This document shows positions 53,887 through 63,193 of a stretch of DNA of 64,000 nt, piece by piece. The notes beneath the pieces were generated by a model. The model was not told the DNA's origin, made no database searches, and saw nothing but the letters and a program-made list of their open reading frames with translations. The first letter of the stretch is position 1. Each line of letters opens with the position of its first letter. Source of the DNA: Thermoproteota archaeon (GTDB lineage: Archaea > Thermoproteota > Thermoprotei_A > EX4484-217-1). The position numbers were made by a program, and so were the translations under genes. Location of the stretch: NCBI GenBank assembly GCA_029258915.1, contig JAPDJU010000004.1, positions 1-64,000 on the forward strand, in the 5' to 3' direction.

Positions 53887-54687
53887 ATGATGAGATACCC
53901 CTTTAATATAGGGCGTTTTCTAGTTCGCCCTGGTAGGAAGCTTCATGGGTTTCTTATAAAGTTAAAGATTAGACCAGGTGTTCTTAGTAAGTTATCAGCT
54001 ATTCCCGCTGAACATAACATAGTTATCCCTTATTTAGCATATTCAGCAGATCAATCCGGGGAGACTGCAATAGCTTTAGCTTTCTTAGACTTCACGAATT
54101 CTGATATTTCGCCTAAGGAGCTTGTAAGAAAAGTTAAACAGTACGATTTTGTTGAGGAAGTTATAATTATTAAGCCTAAAATTAATGGTTTCATAGCTGA
54201 TACTGTTTCTAACCCGTTAACAATGAGTGGAGACAGAGCTGTTATTTTCAGAGAGCCCGGATACAAGGGATTATTAGCTAGTATAAGAAAATTTGGCTCC
54301 GGAATAGAGGTTTTCCTATATTACTTAGGAGTAGAAGCTGGACTAGAGTTCGGTAAGAAACATAAGGAAACCGCGAAAAAACTTGGAATAGCGAAGCCTG
54401 AGGAAATTTATAGAAATATAAGTGAAAGCATGTTTAACTGTGTAGGTTATGGTCTCATGGAGACTGTTAAAATTAAGACTAGACTGCCATATGCCATTAT
54501 AAGAGTGCATAACTGCTTCGAATGCGAGCTCGGTATTGGAACAGGAAAACCTTTTAGCCACCTAGTACGTGGGATGATAGCTGGCGTTCTAACAGCACTC
54601 TTAGGTGTGAAAATGACGGCTATAGAGACTAAATGCATAGCGAAGGGGGATCCATACTGCGAATTTGAAGTTAAACCAGAAAAATAA
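53887..54687 (+). CDS. V4R-domain protein
   Basis: 266 residues. The C-terminal two thirds has the V4R (4-vinyl reductase) pattern: YLGVEAGLEFGKKH, then RVHNCFECELGIGTGKPFSH and ALLGVKMTAIETKCIAKGDP, with cysteines at the expected metal or ligand positions. The N-terminal part, from PGVLSKLSAIPAEHNIVI, resembles an ACT-like regulatory domain. V4R domains bind small hydrophobic ligands in regulators and in tetrapyrrole or archaeal lipid metabolism. Ligand unknown. Confidence 0.85.
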   Translation: MMRYPFNIGRFLVRPGRKLHGFLIKLKIRPGVLSKLSAIPAEHNIVIPYLAYSADQSGETAIALAFLDFTNSDISPKELVRKVKQYDFVEEVIIIKPKINGFIADTVSNPLTMSGDRAVIFREPGYKGLLASIRKFGSGIEVFLYYLGVEAGLEFGKKHKETAKKLGIAKPEEIYRNISESMFNCVGYGLMETVKIKTRLPYAIIRVHNCFECELGIGTGKPFSHLVRGMIAGVLTALLGVKMTAIETKCIAKGDPYCEFEVKPEK

Positions 54688-55032
54688 TTCTGAAATTTTA
54701 ATGCACCTATACGCATAGTTTAAAAGACACAGGTTCTAGAGCAATAAGTCAAAAAATGCTATAATATAGCGATTCTTCAAACCTCTGAATAGCTGAAACC
54801 CATATACAGAGACATAATGGAAAAGACGTAACGATTGCTAAGCTTTATGATGATTGGGTTCATGATAATGAAGGAGCTAAAAATAACATATAGGGCGAGG
54901 CTGTAGATGTTTTAAATAATATTAATGTAACCTCATAAGGAATGACTTCAGGTTCCTTATCCCTGCAGGTCTGTCATACTTTATTGAGCCATAATCCTTA
55001 AATTTCTTTCACCATAACATCCTTAAACTGCT
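54688..55032. other. Spacer with possible gene remnant
   Basis: 345 bases. One frame near 54800-54890 reads a coding-like GKDVTIAKLYDDWVHDNEGA before stops, so a decayed gene is possible, but I cannot name it. GCTATAATATAGC at about 54759 is a short perfect palindrome. Confidence 0.3.
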
Positions 55033-55173
55033 ATGGACTCGGATACTAAACGCAAACAATCATACTTTAGTAAAGAATATTTAACATGTCAAGAGTATTT
55101 TTCCGTAGATCTTATGGGAATTATTATTAGGAAGAAACTTAAGCACAAACTTGCAAGAGTAAGTGGGAAGTAA
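55033..55173 (+). CDS. Possible 46-residue small protein
   Basis: MDSDTKRKQSYFSKEYLTCQ followed by a hydrophobic-basic tail ending RKKLKHKLARVSGK. The ORF ends 2 bases before the NifX-like gene, as in translational coupling, but it matches no family I know and it is short. Low confidence. Confidence 0.3.
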   Translation: MDSDTKRKQSYFSKEYLTCQEYFSVDLMGIIIRKKLKHKLARVSGK

Positions 55174-55175
55174 TA

Positions 55176-55586
55176 TTGGGTGATTTTACGCGTATAGCCG
55201 TTGTTTCAAATTGTAAAACACTTCAATGCTGCGTCGAGGGAATAGATGGCCCAAATATACTAATCCTGGAATATAGTAGAGAGGGAGGTTATAAACCAAT
55301 TAGCTCCTTTATTAACCCTGCAGTTAAAGCCGTTCGTAAAAGAGGAAAAGCTGCTGCCTTCACAATTGTAAAGTACAATGTTAATGCAGTTATAGTTAGT
55401 GATATAGGACCTGGAGCGTTTGAGGTGTTTAAGGCAAGAAAAGTTAAAGTTTACGTGGTTAGTGAAGGGACTAAAGTAGAAGAAGCTGTGCAATACCTGA
55501 TTTCAGGGAAAATTAGTGAAGCTACAAAACCAACGCATGAGAGGGGTCATGGAAGACTTAGAAATCTTAGCAAACACTTACGGTAA
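55176..55586 (+). CDS. NifX/NifB-associated (dinitrogenase iron-molybdenum cofactor-like) family protein
   Basis: 136 residues. IAVVSNCKTLQCCVEGIDGP, then NVNAVIVSDIGPGAFEVFKA and VKVYVVSEGTKVEEAVQYLI follow the COG1433 fold. In archaea without nitrogenase these small proteins are thought to bind iron-sulfur clusters or related metal clusters. Start TTG 55176. No nif gene is near. Confidence 0.85.
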   Translation: MGDFTRIAVVSNCKTLQCCVEGIDGPNILILEYSREGGYKPISSFINPAVKAVRKRGKAAAFTIVKYNVNAVIVSDIGPGAFEVFKARKVKVYVVSEGTKVEEAVQYLISGKISEATKPTHERGHGRLRNLSKHLR

Positions 55587-55587
55587 A

Positions 55588-55597
55588 AATTATAAGC
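55588..55597 (+). promoter_or_regulatory. TATA-like box of tRNA-Asp
   Basis: AATTATAAGC lies about 30-39 bases ahead of the tRNA-Asp 5' end, in the usual position for box A. Confidence 0.45.
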
Positions 55598-55626
55598 TAA
55601 CTACGCGTTAATTCTTTGAAGAAAAA

Positions 55627-55717
55627 GCCGCGGTAGTATAGCCCGGCCTAGTATGCGGGCCTGTCGAAGACTATCTACAGAAAGCCCGTGACCCGGGTTC
55701 AAATCCCGGCCGCGGCG
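55627..55717 (+). tRNA. tRNA-Asp (GTC) with a 16-nt intron
   Basis: Acceptor GCCGCGG/CCGCGGC, D arm GTATAGCCCGGCCTAGTAT, anticodon stem CGGGC/GCCCG with CTGTCG, T arm CCGGG-TTCAAAT-CCCGG, discriminator G and encoded CCA. Exons give 75 nt; AAGACTATCTACAGAA fills position 37/38. Confidence 0.94.
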
Positions 55718-55750
55718 CCAACACTGTTCCTTCCACGTCTCTAATCTTTT

Positions 55751-56002
55751 CTATGTTTTAGCTGAAACCAGTGTTGTCGTGCTGCTTACGTAGGGTATTT
55801 TCCTTATTTCCAATACTATACGTTCAAGATCCCCTAGGGAATGAGCATCAACAGCTACAACTATATCAAACATTCCATAAACTATGGATATATCTCTTAT
55901 TTTATTCATAGGCACTCTTTTCTTAATCTCATCTACAACATCATACTCTCTACCTGTCTTCACCGTCAATAGGACATATGCTGATACCAAAATATTCCCC
56001 AT
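55751..56002 (-). CDS. Stand-alone Lrp-type RAM domain protein
   Basis: 83 residues from the ATG at 56002: MGNILVSAYVLLTVKTGREY, then DIVVAVDAHSLGDLERIVLE. This is an Lrp/AsnC ligand-binding domain without its DNA-binding half, a form common in archaea, where it may modulate full-length Lrp proteins such as that at 44.4 kb. The frame opens farther upstream (56071), but those 23 residues look non-native. Confidence 0.85.
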   Translation of the reverse strand: MGNILVSAYVLLTVKTGREYDVVDEIKKRVPMNKIRDISIVYGMFDIVVAVDAHSLGDLERIVLEIRKIPYVSSTTTLVSAKT

Positions 56003-56215
56003 AATACTCTGTTTCCATCTGTTTAGGTTTTCGTACATTCTAAAATTTAAATGTTTATTATTTATAATCAATAGTCTTTACAAGAGACACGGTAAAGACT
56101 CTTAGAGTAAAGAAATGGGGCTTAAAACCTCCGTCTTAGCTTTTTAGCAGTTATGACTTGTTTATGTAAAGCTTATATAATTTAGCTAATATTTTTACTT
56201 TCGAGGTGCGTAATT

Positions 56216-56611
56216 GTGAGTATAACCTATGCGGAACTAGGTGAGCTAAGGAAAGGTAACTTTATAGTAATAGATGGTGAACCATGTAGAATAGTTGAAA
56301 TGTCTAGAGCAAAAGTTGGCAAGCATGGCTCAGCTAAAGCTCATGTAGTTGCTATAGGCTTCTTTACTGGAACAAAAAAGACACTAGTAGCACCGGTTAG
56401 CCATAGAGTTGAAGTACCGGTTATTGAAAAACGCACCGGACAAATACTAGCAGACTTAGGAGAAGTACTGCAAATAATGGACCTTGAAACATATGAGACA
56501 ATGGAAATAGAAAAACCTGAAGAAGAAAGTTTAAGAGAAAAACTAAAGCCAGGTGTTGAAGTAGAATATTGGGTGGTTATGGGTAGAGCTAAAATTATGA
56601 GAGTAAGATAA
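56216..56611 (+). CDS. eif5a: Translation initiation factor aIF5A
   Basis: 131 residues. [19 protein letters not shown] carries the hypusine site (K36 in GKHG); the C-terminal OB domain follows. It helps ribosomes past difficult peptide bonds after modification to hypusine or deoxyhypusine. Start GTG 56216. First gene of a same-strand information block reaching the window end. Confidence 0.96.
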   Translation: MSITYAELGELRKGNFIVIDGEPCRIVEMSRAKVGKHGSAKAHVVAIGFFTGTKKTLVAPVSHRVEVPVIEKRTGQILADLGEVLQIMDLETYETMEIEKPEEESLREKLKPGVEVEYWVVMGRAKIMRVR

Positions 56612-56714
56612 GCTTACATGTAAAATATGCCCGATGATTGAATTAAAGTTCAGAGGTAACGATGAAGAACCCTATGAGTGCTGAGGGTTTACTTCAATAA
56701 GGTGTTTTAAGATA

Positions 56715-58037
56715 ATGCTTGAAGAATTAAGAAATGCGCTAAGAAAGTTCATAGGTAGTCCTAAATCCTATGAAAGAGCGGTAGAGGAATTTATAAGAGA
56801 CTTGCAAAGAGCACTTATAAAAGCTGATGTGAATGTTAAAGTAGTTTTCAATTTAAGTAAGAAAATTAGAGAAAGAGCTTTAAAAGAAGAACCACCACCA
56901 GGTGTTTTAAGAAGGGACTGGTTTATAAAAATCGTTTATGAAGAACTTACAAAACTCTTTGGCGGTGAAAAAGAACCTAAGGTAGACATTGATAAGAAAC
57001 CATATGTTCTAATGCTTGTAGGTATTCAAGGAAGCGGTAAAACGACAAGTGCAGCTAAGCTGGCTTTGTACTATAAACGCAAAGGATATAGAGTAGGTCT
57101 TGTCTGTGCGGACACTTTCAGACCAGCAGCATATGAACAGTTAAAACAGCTGGGAAGCAAGATTGGTGTTGAAGTTTATGGTAACTTGCGGGAAAAAGAT
57201 TCTGCAAAAATAGCTTTAGAAGGTGTAAGGTATTTTAGAGGAAAAGGCTACGATTTAATAATAATCGATACTGCTGGAAGACATAAAGAAGAGAAAGGGC
57301 TACTTGAAGAAATGAATCAAATAGCTGAAAAAATTAAACCAAACGAAATAATGCTCGTACTAGATGCAACAATAGGGCAACAAGCACTTGCCCAAGCTAA
57401 GGCATTTCATGAAACAACACCTATAGGTTCAATAATGATAGCTAAACTTGATGGAACAGCAAAAGGCGGAGGAGCAATATCAGCAGTAGTAGCTACAGGA
57501 GCTAAAATAAAGTTCATAGGTACAGGAGAAGACGTTAAGGAAATAGAGACTTTCAATCCGCCATCCTTTGTTTCTAGAATTCTAGGTCTAGGCGATGTCA
57601 AAGGCTTGGTTGAGAAAATAAAACAAATAGAAGAAAGAGAAGAGCTAGAAAAACGCCAAATGAAGATGCTAGCCGCAGGAAAAATAACAATGTCAGACAT
57701 ATACCATCAAATAAAAGCTTTAAGAAAAATGGGGCCTTTATCTAAAATTTTACAGTTAATACCAGGTATAGGGTTAACATTACCCATGGATTCCCAACAA
57801 ATAAAACTAACAGAAGAGAAAATGGATAAGTGGCTTGCAATAATACAGTCAATGACATATGATGAACTTGTAAAACCCGAGAAAATAGATAAATCGCGTA
57901 TGCGACGAATAGCTATAGGTTCAGGAACATCCATGGATGATGTTAAGGAGCTATTAACATATTATAAAATGATGAATAGAATGCTTAAACAAATAAAGAG
58001 GAGAAAAGGTATTTTTAGACATTTTCCTAAAATATGA
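56715..58037 (+). CDS. srp54: Signal recognition particle protein SRP54
   Basis: 440 residues: N domain, G domain with GIQGSGKTTSAAKLALYY, DTAGRHKEE and TKLDGTAKGG-like AKLDGTAKGGGAISA, then an M domain (LLQLIPGIGLTLPMD region and the RKMG/RRMRRIAIGSG motif). It targets membrane and secreted proteins via the SRP RNA, whose gene is not in this window. Confidence 0.97.
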   Translation: MLEELRNALRKFIGSPKSYERAVEEFIRDLQRALIKADVNVKVVFNLSKKIRERALKEEPPPGVLRRDWFIKIVYEELTKLFGGEKEPKVDIDKKPYVLMLVGIQGSGKTTSAAKLALYYKRKGYRVGLVCADTFRPAAYEQLKQLGSKIGVEVYGNLREKDSAKIALEGVRYFRGKGYDLIIIDTAGRHKEEKGLLEEMNQIAEKIKPNEIMLVLDATIGQQALAQAKAFHETTPIGSIMIAKLDGTAKGGGAISAVVATGAKIKFIGTGEDVKEIETFNPPSFVSRILGLGDVKGLVEKIKQIEEREELEKRQMKMLAAGKITMSDIYHQIKALRKMGPLSKILQLIPGIGLTLPMDSQQIKLTEEKMDKWLAIIQSMTYDELVKPEKIDKSRMRRIAIGSGTSMDDVKELLTYYKMMNRMLKQIKRRKGIFRHFPKI

Positions 58038-58136
58038 GTAAAACATGCTACACTACAATTAACTAAGGTTTCCATAATGTGTTTTCTGTACCTTACCACC
58101 TCCTAGAATAACGTTACGAATGAGGAGCATTGAAAC

Positions 58137-59459
58137 TTGAAAGACAATATAGCATTGAATGATATAGTAGATAAAACATTTAAAATACTTAAAGAAGTTC
58201 CCTTATGTGATAGGTGTTTAGGAAGAATATACTCGACATATGGTGCAGGTTTATCAAATAAACTGAGAGGTATATCCATTAAAGTATTACTAACAATGCT
58301 AATCCCTTATATGATTAATAAACTAAGTTCGGAAGAAATTAAAAGAATAGCTGCAAACATAAAGTTTCAACCATTTTACGTAACACTCCAGAAATTAAAT
58401 ATACAGCTAGACATTGTAGAGAAGCCATGTTACATATGTGGAGATATCTTAGATAGCATAATAGAAGAATATACCAGAATAATACTTAAGGAATGCTTAA
58501 ACTACGAATTTAATAACTTTCTCGTAGGAGTACATATACCCAGCGAAATAGCTACTAAAGAAGAAGAGTTAATGAGAATATTTAAAATAGAAAGCTACGA
58601 ATCCATAAAGAATGAAATAAAAAGGGAAATAGGTAAAAAGATTAAAGAAAGACTTAAACTACAACCAGAATTTCAAGAACCAGACATAGTTTTTCTAGTT
58701 AACCTCGTAGAAAATAGGTTAGACATTATTGTTAAACCCCTCTTTATTTCAGGAAGATATATAAAACTTGGTAGAAAAATAAGCCAGGTTGAATGGTTAA
58801 TTCTAGAAAAAGAAGGATATAGGTTAAAATATGATCTTTCTGTAGAGAAATCGCTACAACCTATAGCTGAAATATTTAATGCTCAAAATGTAGTACTTCA
58901 TGCTGCCGGTAGAGAAGATGTTGACGCTAGGATGCTAGGTTATGGTAGACCTATGATCATTGAACTTAAAAACCCCAAGTTTAGAAAGCTTCTAAAACAA
59001 AGACTATTAGAAGCAGAGAAAAAAGTAGCCAGAGAGAGTAATGGCTATGTTCATGTTTTCCTTTACGGAAAAGCTTCTAGAAATAAGGTAAGAGAAGTTA
59101 AAGAACAGGCCAAATACCATGCGAAAACATATAAGGTTCTTGCAATTTCAGATGTAAAAGTAAGTGAAGAAGAACTTAAACGTATAGAAAATGTTTTCAG
59201 TAATAAGGTTGTTTCCCAGAGAACACCTACAAGAGTTCTTCATAGACGACCTGATATTCTGAGAGAAAAGAAGGTTTACAAAGTGGTTGCAAAGAGAATA
59301 TGCGAAAACCTTTTTGAACTATTAGTTAAATGTGAAGGAGGACTTTATGTAAAGGAACTTGTAGATGGAGATTTCGGAAGAACACATCCAAGCTTCTCAT
59401 CAACAATTAACAAGAACTTAAAATGCATAGAATTAGATGTACTCAACGTTAGCATGTAA
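58137..59459 (+). CDS. pus10: tRNA pseudouridine synthase Pus10
   Basis: 440 residues. N-terminal CDRCLGRIYSTYGAG and CYICGD zinc-binding cysteines, the catalytic aspartate in AAGREDVDARMLGYGRP, and C-terminal YVKELVDGDFGRTHPSFSS. Archaeal Pus10 makes pseudouridine 54 and/or 55 in the T loop of tRNA. The start is TTG at 58137, behind a GAGGAG site. Confidence 0.95.
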   Translation: MKDNIALNDIVDKTFKILKEVPLCDRCLGRIYSTYGAGLSNKLRGISIKVLLTMLIPYMINKLSSEEIKRIAANIKFQPFYVTLQKLNIQLDIVEKPCYICGDILDSIIEEYTRIILKECLNYEFNNFLVGVHIPSEIATKEEELMRIFKIESYESIKNEIKREIGKKIKERLKLQPEFQEPDIVFLVNLVENRLDIIVKPLFISGRYIKLGRKISQVEWLILEKEGYRLKYDLSVEKSLQPIAEIFNAQNVVLHAAGREDVDARMLGYGRPMIIELKNPKFRKLLKQRLLEAEKKVARESNGYVHVFLYGKASRNKVREVKEQAKYHAKTYKVLAISDVKVSEEELKRIENVFSNKVVSQRTPTRVLHRRPDILREKKVYKVVAKRICENLFELLVKCEGGLYVKELVDGDFGRTHPSFSSTINKNLKCIELDVLNVSM

Positions 59460-59537
59460 AATGATGTCGAATGGAAAAAATAAATACCACTAATTTATTG
59501 ATAAATACACTAGCAAGTATACTGTAAGGTTGGAAAA

Positions 59538-59837
59538 ATGGTTAAAGCACCTAAAGGTTACAGGCATAGGACAAGAAAATTGCTGAAGAAACCGATTAGA
59601 GAAAAAGGTGCTATACCTCCACTTAGTAGGTTAATGATAGAGTATAAGGTAGGTGACAAGGTACATATAAAAATAAATCCCTCAGTAACGTCGGGTATGC
59701 CTCATAGAAGGTATCATGGTAAAACAGGCACTATAGTGGGAACACGTGGGAAAGCATATATGGTTGAAGTTTATTTAGGAGATAAGAGAAAAACATTGTT
59801 CATAAGACCTGAACACCTAATTCCAGCTAAACAATAA
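59538..59837 (+). CDS. rpl21e: Ribosomal protein L21e
   Basis: 99 residues. KAPKGYRHRTRKLLKKPIRE, YKVGDKVHIKINPSVTSGMP and HRRYHGKTGTIVGTRGKAYM are typical of L21e. Precedes rpo4 by about 50 bases, a conserved archaeal gene order. Confidence 0.96.
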   Translation: MVKAPKGYRHRTRKLLKKPIREKGAIPPLSRLMIEYKVGDKVHIKINPSVTSGMPHRRYHGKTGTIVGTRGKAYMVEVYLGDKRKTLFIRPEHLIPAKQ

Positions 59838-59888
59838 AACATTAGCATGTTGGTTACACATAGTTTAACTTTAATGGAGTGGGAGAGC

Positions 59889-60227
59889 ATGGTTAAGAAG
59901 GTTCTTTCTTCGAAGCCTCTTCCTTTATCTAAGGTTAAGGAAGTTATTAAGAAACGATTAGAGGAAGAGGAAGGACTTGATATACAACGTACCACATTAA
60001 GCTATTTAGAGAGATTTGCTAAGTGCGATAGCGAGTTAGTCGACGAAATAATAAAAGAACTTAAAGAAAAATTTGCCTTAAGTAATGAACTGTGCGTAAT
60101 GCTAGTTAATGTTCTCCCTCAAACATCAGAAGAAGTAAGAACTATTTTAGCATCCGAAGGAGTAACTTTGACAAGTGAAGAAATAGAAGAAATAATTAAA
60201 ATAGTATCTAAATGTATTAAAGAATAA
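59889..60227 (+). CDS. rpo4: RNA polymerase subunit Rpo4 (RpoF)
   Basis: The C-terminal part (IKELKEKFALSNELCVMLVN, then SEEVRTILASEGVTLTSEEI) is the Rpo4 HRDC-like domain. Rpo4 forms the stalk of the polymerase with Rpo7. The ATG at 59889 has a GTGGGAGA site directly before it and gives the usual 112 residues; the longer frame from 59847 adds a non-conserved head. Confidence 0.92.
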   Translation: MVKKVLSSKPLPLSKVKEVIKKRLEEEEGLDIQRTTLSYLERFAKCDSELVDEIIKELKEKFALSNELCVMLVNVLPQTSEEVRTILASEGVTLTSEEIEEIIKIVSKCIKE

Positions 60228-60336
60228 TAATCCTAAACTATTTCTCAGATATGAAACACTTGCTTATAATGTAACAACTGTTAAAATACGTGTTTTCCCA
60301 TATTTTAAATAGCTAGGAATACTACTGCCCTTGTAA

Positions 60337-61020
60337 ATGTTCTTGGTGTTTGAAGTGTATAGAACGCCTCAGCAGGTAAGGTCTAGGAAGATAGAGCTCA
60401 TGGAAGACTATGCTTACATATTAGACTATCTTCCTTCAGGAAACCCTATAGACGTACATGTAGAACATAGAAATAAGCCTATAGCTCAAGCAATTGGAGA
60501 AGACTACTTTATGCTTTTAGAATTAGCACCTAAAAAAGGAATTAACCTATCTCCTGGTGAAAGAGTTTACATAGGTAAGGGGTTTAGGGATAAAATAGCA
60601 TTTATTTACTGTAGAATAGACTATAATGCCCTCACTTCTTTTGCTAAGGATACGTTACCTCAGATTGTTGAAAAAATAGTTGCAGAAAGAGAAAATGTGT
60701 TTATAGAACTATTTAACATAGCGCAGCCAATAACAATAAAACTTCATGCGTTAGAACTAATACCAACAATAGGTAAAAAACATTTAAGAATAATACTTGA
60801 GGAAAGAAAGAAAAAACCCTTTGAAAGCTATAAAGACCTCATGGAAAGAGCAAAAATTTCAAACCCCATAAGACTTCTTACAGAAAGAATAATCAAGGAG
60901 TTAATGGGAAGCGAGAAATATTACTTATTCGTTAAGCCAATAACTACGTCCGGAACAGTCTATTTAGGATATTTACCTAAGATGTATGCTTTAGCATCTT
61001 CTAAAAAACTAGGTGAATAG
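60337..61020 (+). CDS. DUF655 family protein with helix-hairpin-helix
   Basis: 227 residues. EDYAYILDYLPSGNPIDVHV, then ALELIPTIGKKHLRIILEER has a helix-hairpin-helix look. The family is conserved in archaea between rpo4 and ksgA, as here, and is predicted to bind RNA or DNA. The first few codons (MFLVFEVYR) are uncertain. Confidence 0.85.
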   Translation: MFLVFEVYRTPQQVRSRKIELMEDYAYILDYLPSGNPIDVHVEHRNKPIAQAIGEDYFMLLELAPKKGINLSPGERVYIGKGFRDKIAFIYCRIDYNALTSFAKDTLPQIVEKIVAERENVFIELFNIAQPITIKLHALELIPTIGKKHLRIILEERKKKPFESYKDLMERAKISNPIRLLTERIIKELMGSEKYYLFVKPITTSGTVYLGYLPKMYALASSKKLGE

Positions 61021-61025
61021 CTGAA

Positions 61026-61886
61026 GTGGTCTTTTCTCTTTCACGTAAAGAACTTATAAACTATACGATAAATGTTCTTAGAACATACAATATAAGGCCT
61101 AGGAAGAGGTTAAGCCAAAACTTTGTCATAGACCCCCGTCTCATAAGAACAATACTATCAAGAGTAAGGAAATGTAAGCCAAAAAGAATTTTAGAAATAG
61201 GTGGAGGTATAGGAACTTTAACTTTTTATCTCTCAGATATAGCTGAGGAAGTAATAACAATAGAAGTCGATAAGAAACTCATTAAAGTACTAGAAAATGA
61301 GGTTGCATTAAGAAAAGGTAATGTTAAAGTTGTTTATGGTGATATTCTTAAGGCCTATAAAAAATTAGGTTCTTTTGACGTAATAGTGTCGAATATACCA
61401 TACCATATATCATCTAAAATACTTTTCATACTTACAGAGATTAAGTTTAAAGAAGCTCTCTTAACCTTTCAAAAGGAATTTGCTGATAGACTTTTAGCGA
61501 AACCGAATGAACCTGATTATGGCAGACTAACTGTTATGGCTAACCTTTATTTTGATATAGAGTATTTAGGCACATATTCTCCTTCATCATTTTATCCTCC
61601 GCCAAAGGTATATTCCACATTAATAGACTTAAGAAGAAAAAGAATAGACGTCAATATACCTATAGATTTCTTTCAAGACATTGTTAGAGAACTTTTTACT
61701 TTAAAAAATAGAAAACTCAAATCTGCTATTAGAAACATAAGGTTTGTAAAGAACTTAGATAATGTTAAATTCTTAGAACTAATTCATGAACTTGAAAAGT
61801 ACGTAAACCGAAGAGTTAGAACGCTAAGCATAGGTGAGCTTATTGAAATTGCCTCAACGATGCACAGATATTATAAAGAAGTCTAA
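61026..61886 (+). CDS. ksgA: rRNA adenine dimethyltransferase KsgA/Dim1
   Basis: 286 residues. KRLSQNFVIDPRLIRTI, the SAM loop RILEIGGGIGTLTFYLS and NIPYHISSKILF (the N(L/I)PY catalytic motif). Dimethylates two adenines near the 3' end of 16S rRNA. Start GTG 61026, 5 bases after DUF655. The shorter frame-shifted head of the next gene overlaps it. Confidence 0.95.
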   Translation: MVFSLSRKELINYTINVLRTYNIRPRKRLSQNFVIDPRLIRTILSRVRKCKPKRILEIGGGIGTLTFYLSDIAEEVITIEVDKKLIKVLENEVALRKGNVKVVYGDILKAYKKLGSFDVIVSNIPYHISSKILFILTEIKFKEALLTFQKEFADRLLAKPNEPDYGRLTVMANLYFDIEYLGTYSPSSFYPPPKVYSTLIDLRRKRIDVNIPIDFFQDIVRELFTLKNRKLKSAIRNIRFVKNLDNVKFLELIHELEKYVNRRVRTLSIGELIEIASTMHRYYKEV

Positions 61887-61893
61887 ATTAAAG

Positions 61894-62550
61894 ATGACAA
61901 TTTATAACATTAAAATCTATGTACATCCTAAAGTTTATCCACCGTCAGATGATACGTACTTACTATTAGAAGCGCTTAACATACCATACAGAGCTAAGTT
62001 TTTAGACATGGGATCAGGTACGGGCATTGTAGGAATATATGCTGCTTTAAATGGAGCTTCATATGTGCTATCTATCGATATAAATCCTATAGCTTCTCTT
62101 CTAACATATTGTAATGCGCATATAAACGGGGTCTCTGAAATAGTAGACTCCATAAATGCTTCATTATTCATGGCATTGAGAAGGAAGAGAACATTTGATA
62201 TTATAGCATTTAATCCCCCATACTTGCCTGTTGAAGAAGAAGGATTACTTGAAAGAGCATGGTCCGGCGGCGTTTCCGGGAGAAAAGTAATAGACGAATT
62301 CTTGAGAGACATCGATGAATACTTAGTAGAAAATGGCGAAATATTTATGGTACAATCTTCTCTTTCCAACCCCATGCATACTTTAACATATTTAGAAAAG
62401 AAAGGGTTTAAAGCTGAAATAGTAAAGAGTAAAAGGTTTTTCTTCGAAGAAATACTTGCTATTAGAGCATATAGGAGAGTTAAGCGTGCCTCACATCAAA
62501 GTAGTTTTAGTAGAACCCGAAGGAGAAATCAACGTTGGCTTAGTAGCTAG
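61894..62550 (+). CDS. HemK/Mtq2-family methyltransferase
   Basis: From ATG 61894, MTIYNIKIYVHPKVYPPSDD onward. DMGSGTGIVGIYAALNGAS is the SAM loop and DIIAFNPPYLPVEEEG the NPPY motif of glutamine N5-methyltransferases. Likely methylates release factor aRF1. I prefer this ATG over the frame start at 61834, which lies inside ksgA. The 3' end overlaps the next gene by 65 bases, so the last about 20 residues (RRVKRASHQSSFSRTRRR) are coded in shared DNA. Confidence 0.9.
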   Translation: MTIYNIKIYVHPKVYPPSDDTYLLLEALNIPYRAKFLDMGSGTGIVGIYAALNGASYVLSIDINPIASLLTYCNAHINGVSEIVDSINASLFMALRRKRTFDIIAFNPPYLPVEEEGLLERAWSGGVSGRKVIDEFLRDIDEYLVENGEIFMVQSSLSNPMHTLTYLEKKGFKAEIVKSKRFFFEEILAIRAYRRVKRASHQSSFSRTRRRNQRWLSS

Positions 62551-63193
62551 GACTATGAAAAACTTTGGCTTTAAAGATTTAGTAATAGTTAATCCTAAAT
62601 TTCCTTTAGAAAAAGCGAAAAAGTATGCCAGCCATGGAGTAGATGTTTTAGAGAATGCGAAAATAGTTACAATATTAGATGAAGCTTTGAAGAACTCCTC
62701 ACTTGTAGTTGTTACTTCATGTAAAGTTAGTTCGGGAGATGATATTTTAAGAACAGCCTTGACCCTTAAAGAATTTGTTAAGAAAATAGCTGACTATGAA
62801 GGAGTAATAACCTTGGTTTTTGGCAGAGAAAGTATAGGGCTTAAAAGAGAGGAAATAGAAAAAGGAGATATTTTATTAACGATACCCGCTTCAAAAGACT
62901 ATCCTTCCTTGAACCTGTCACATGCTGTCGCTATAACACTTTATGAAATATTTTTAAAGCTAAGTGAAGGACATGTACCTAAGCTTAAACTACCGAGACC
63001 AGGCGAAGTCAAGATTCTCTATAAAAATATGAGAGAAGCTGTGAAATCACTAAGCATTCCTGAACATAAAAAGAAGAAAATTCTCATAACGTTCAAGAAA
63101 GTACTTGGCAGAGCAATGCTTACAACACATGAAACACATGTCTTAACAGGGTTTTTCAGAAAGATATGCTCAAGGAAGGTTGAAAAACAGTGA
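62486..63193 (+). CDS. trmJ: TrmJ-like SPOUT RNA methyltransferase
   Basis: From GTG 62486 the protein begins MPHIKVVLVEPEGEINVGL. SPOUT knot motifs are NVGLVARTMKNFGF, VFGRESIGLKREE and SLNLSHAVAITLYEI. TrmJ-type enzymes put a 2'-O-methyl on position 32 of tRNA. A TAGGAGAG site precedes the GTG. Overlaps both the HemK-like gene upstream and the THUMP gene downstream. Confidence 0.9.
   Translation: MPHIKVVLVEPEGEINVGLVARTMKNFGFKDLVIVNPKFPLEKAKKYASHGVDVLENAKIVTILDEALKNSSLVVVTSCKVSSGDDILRTALTLKEFVKKIADYEGVITLVFGRESIGLKREEIEKGDILLTIPASKDYPSLNLSHAVAITLYEIFLKLSEGHVPKLKLPRPGEVKILYKNMREAVKSLSIPEHKKKKILITFKKVLGRAMLTTHETHVLTGFFRKICSRKVEKQ

Noticed and set aside
54840-54880. C/D-box sRNA at ATGATGA near 54848
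   Set aside because: No box D downstream in the needed order or spacing.
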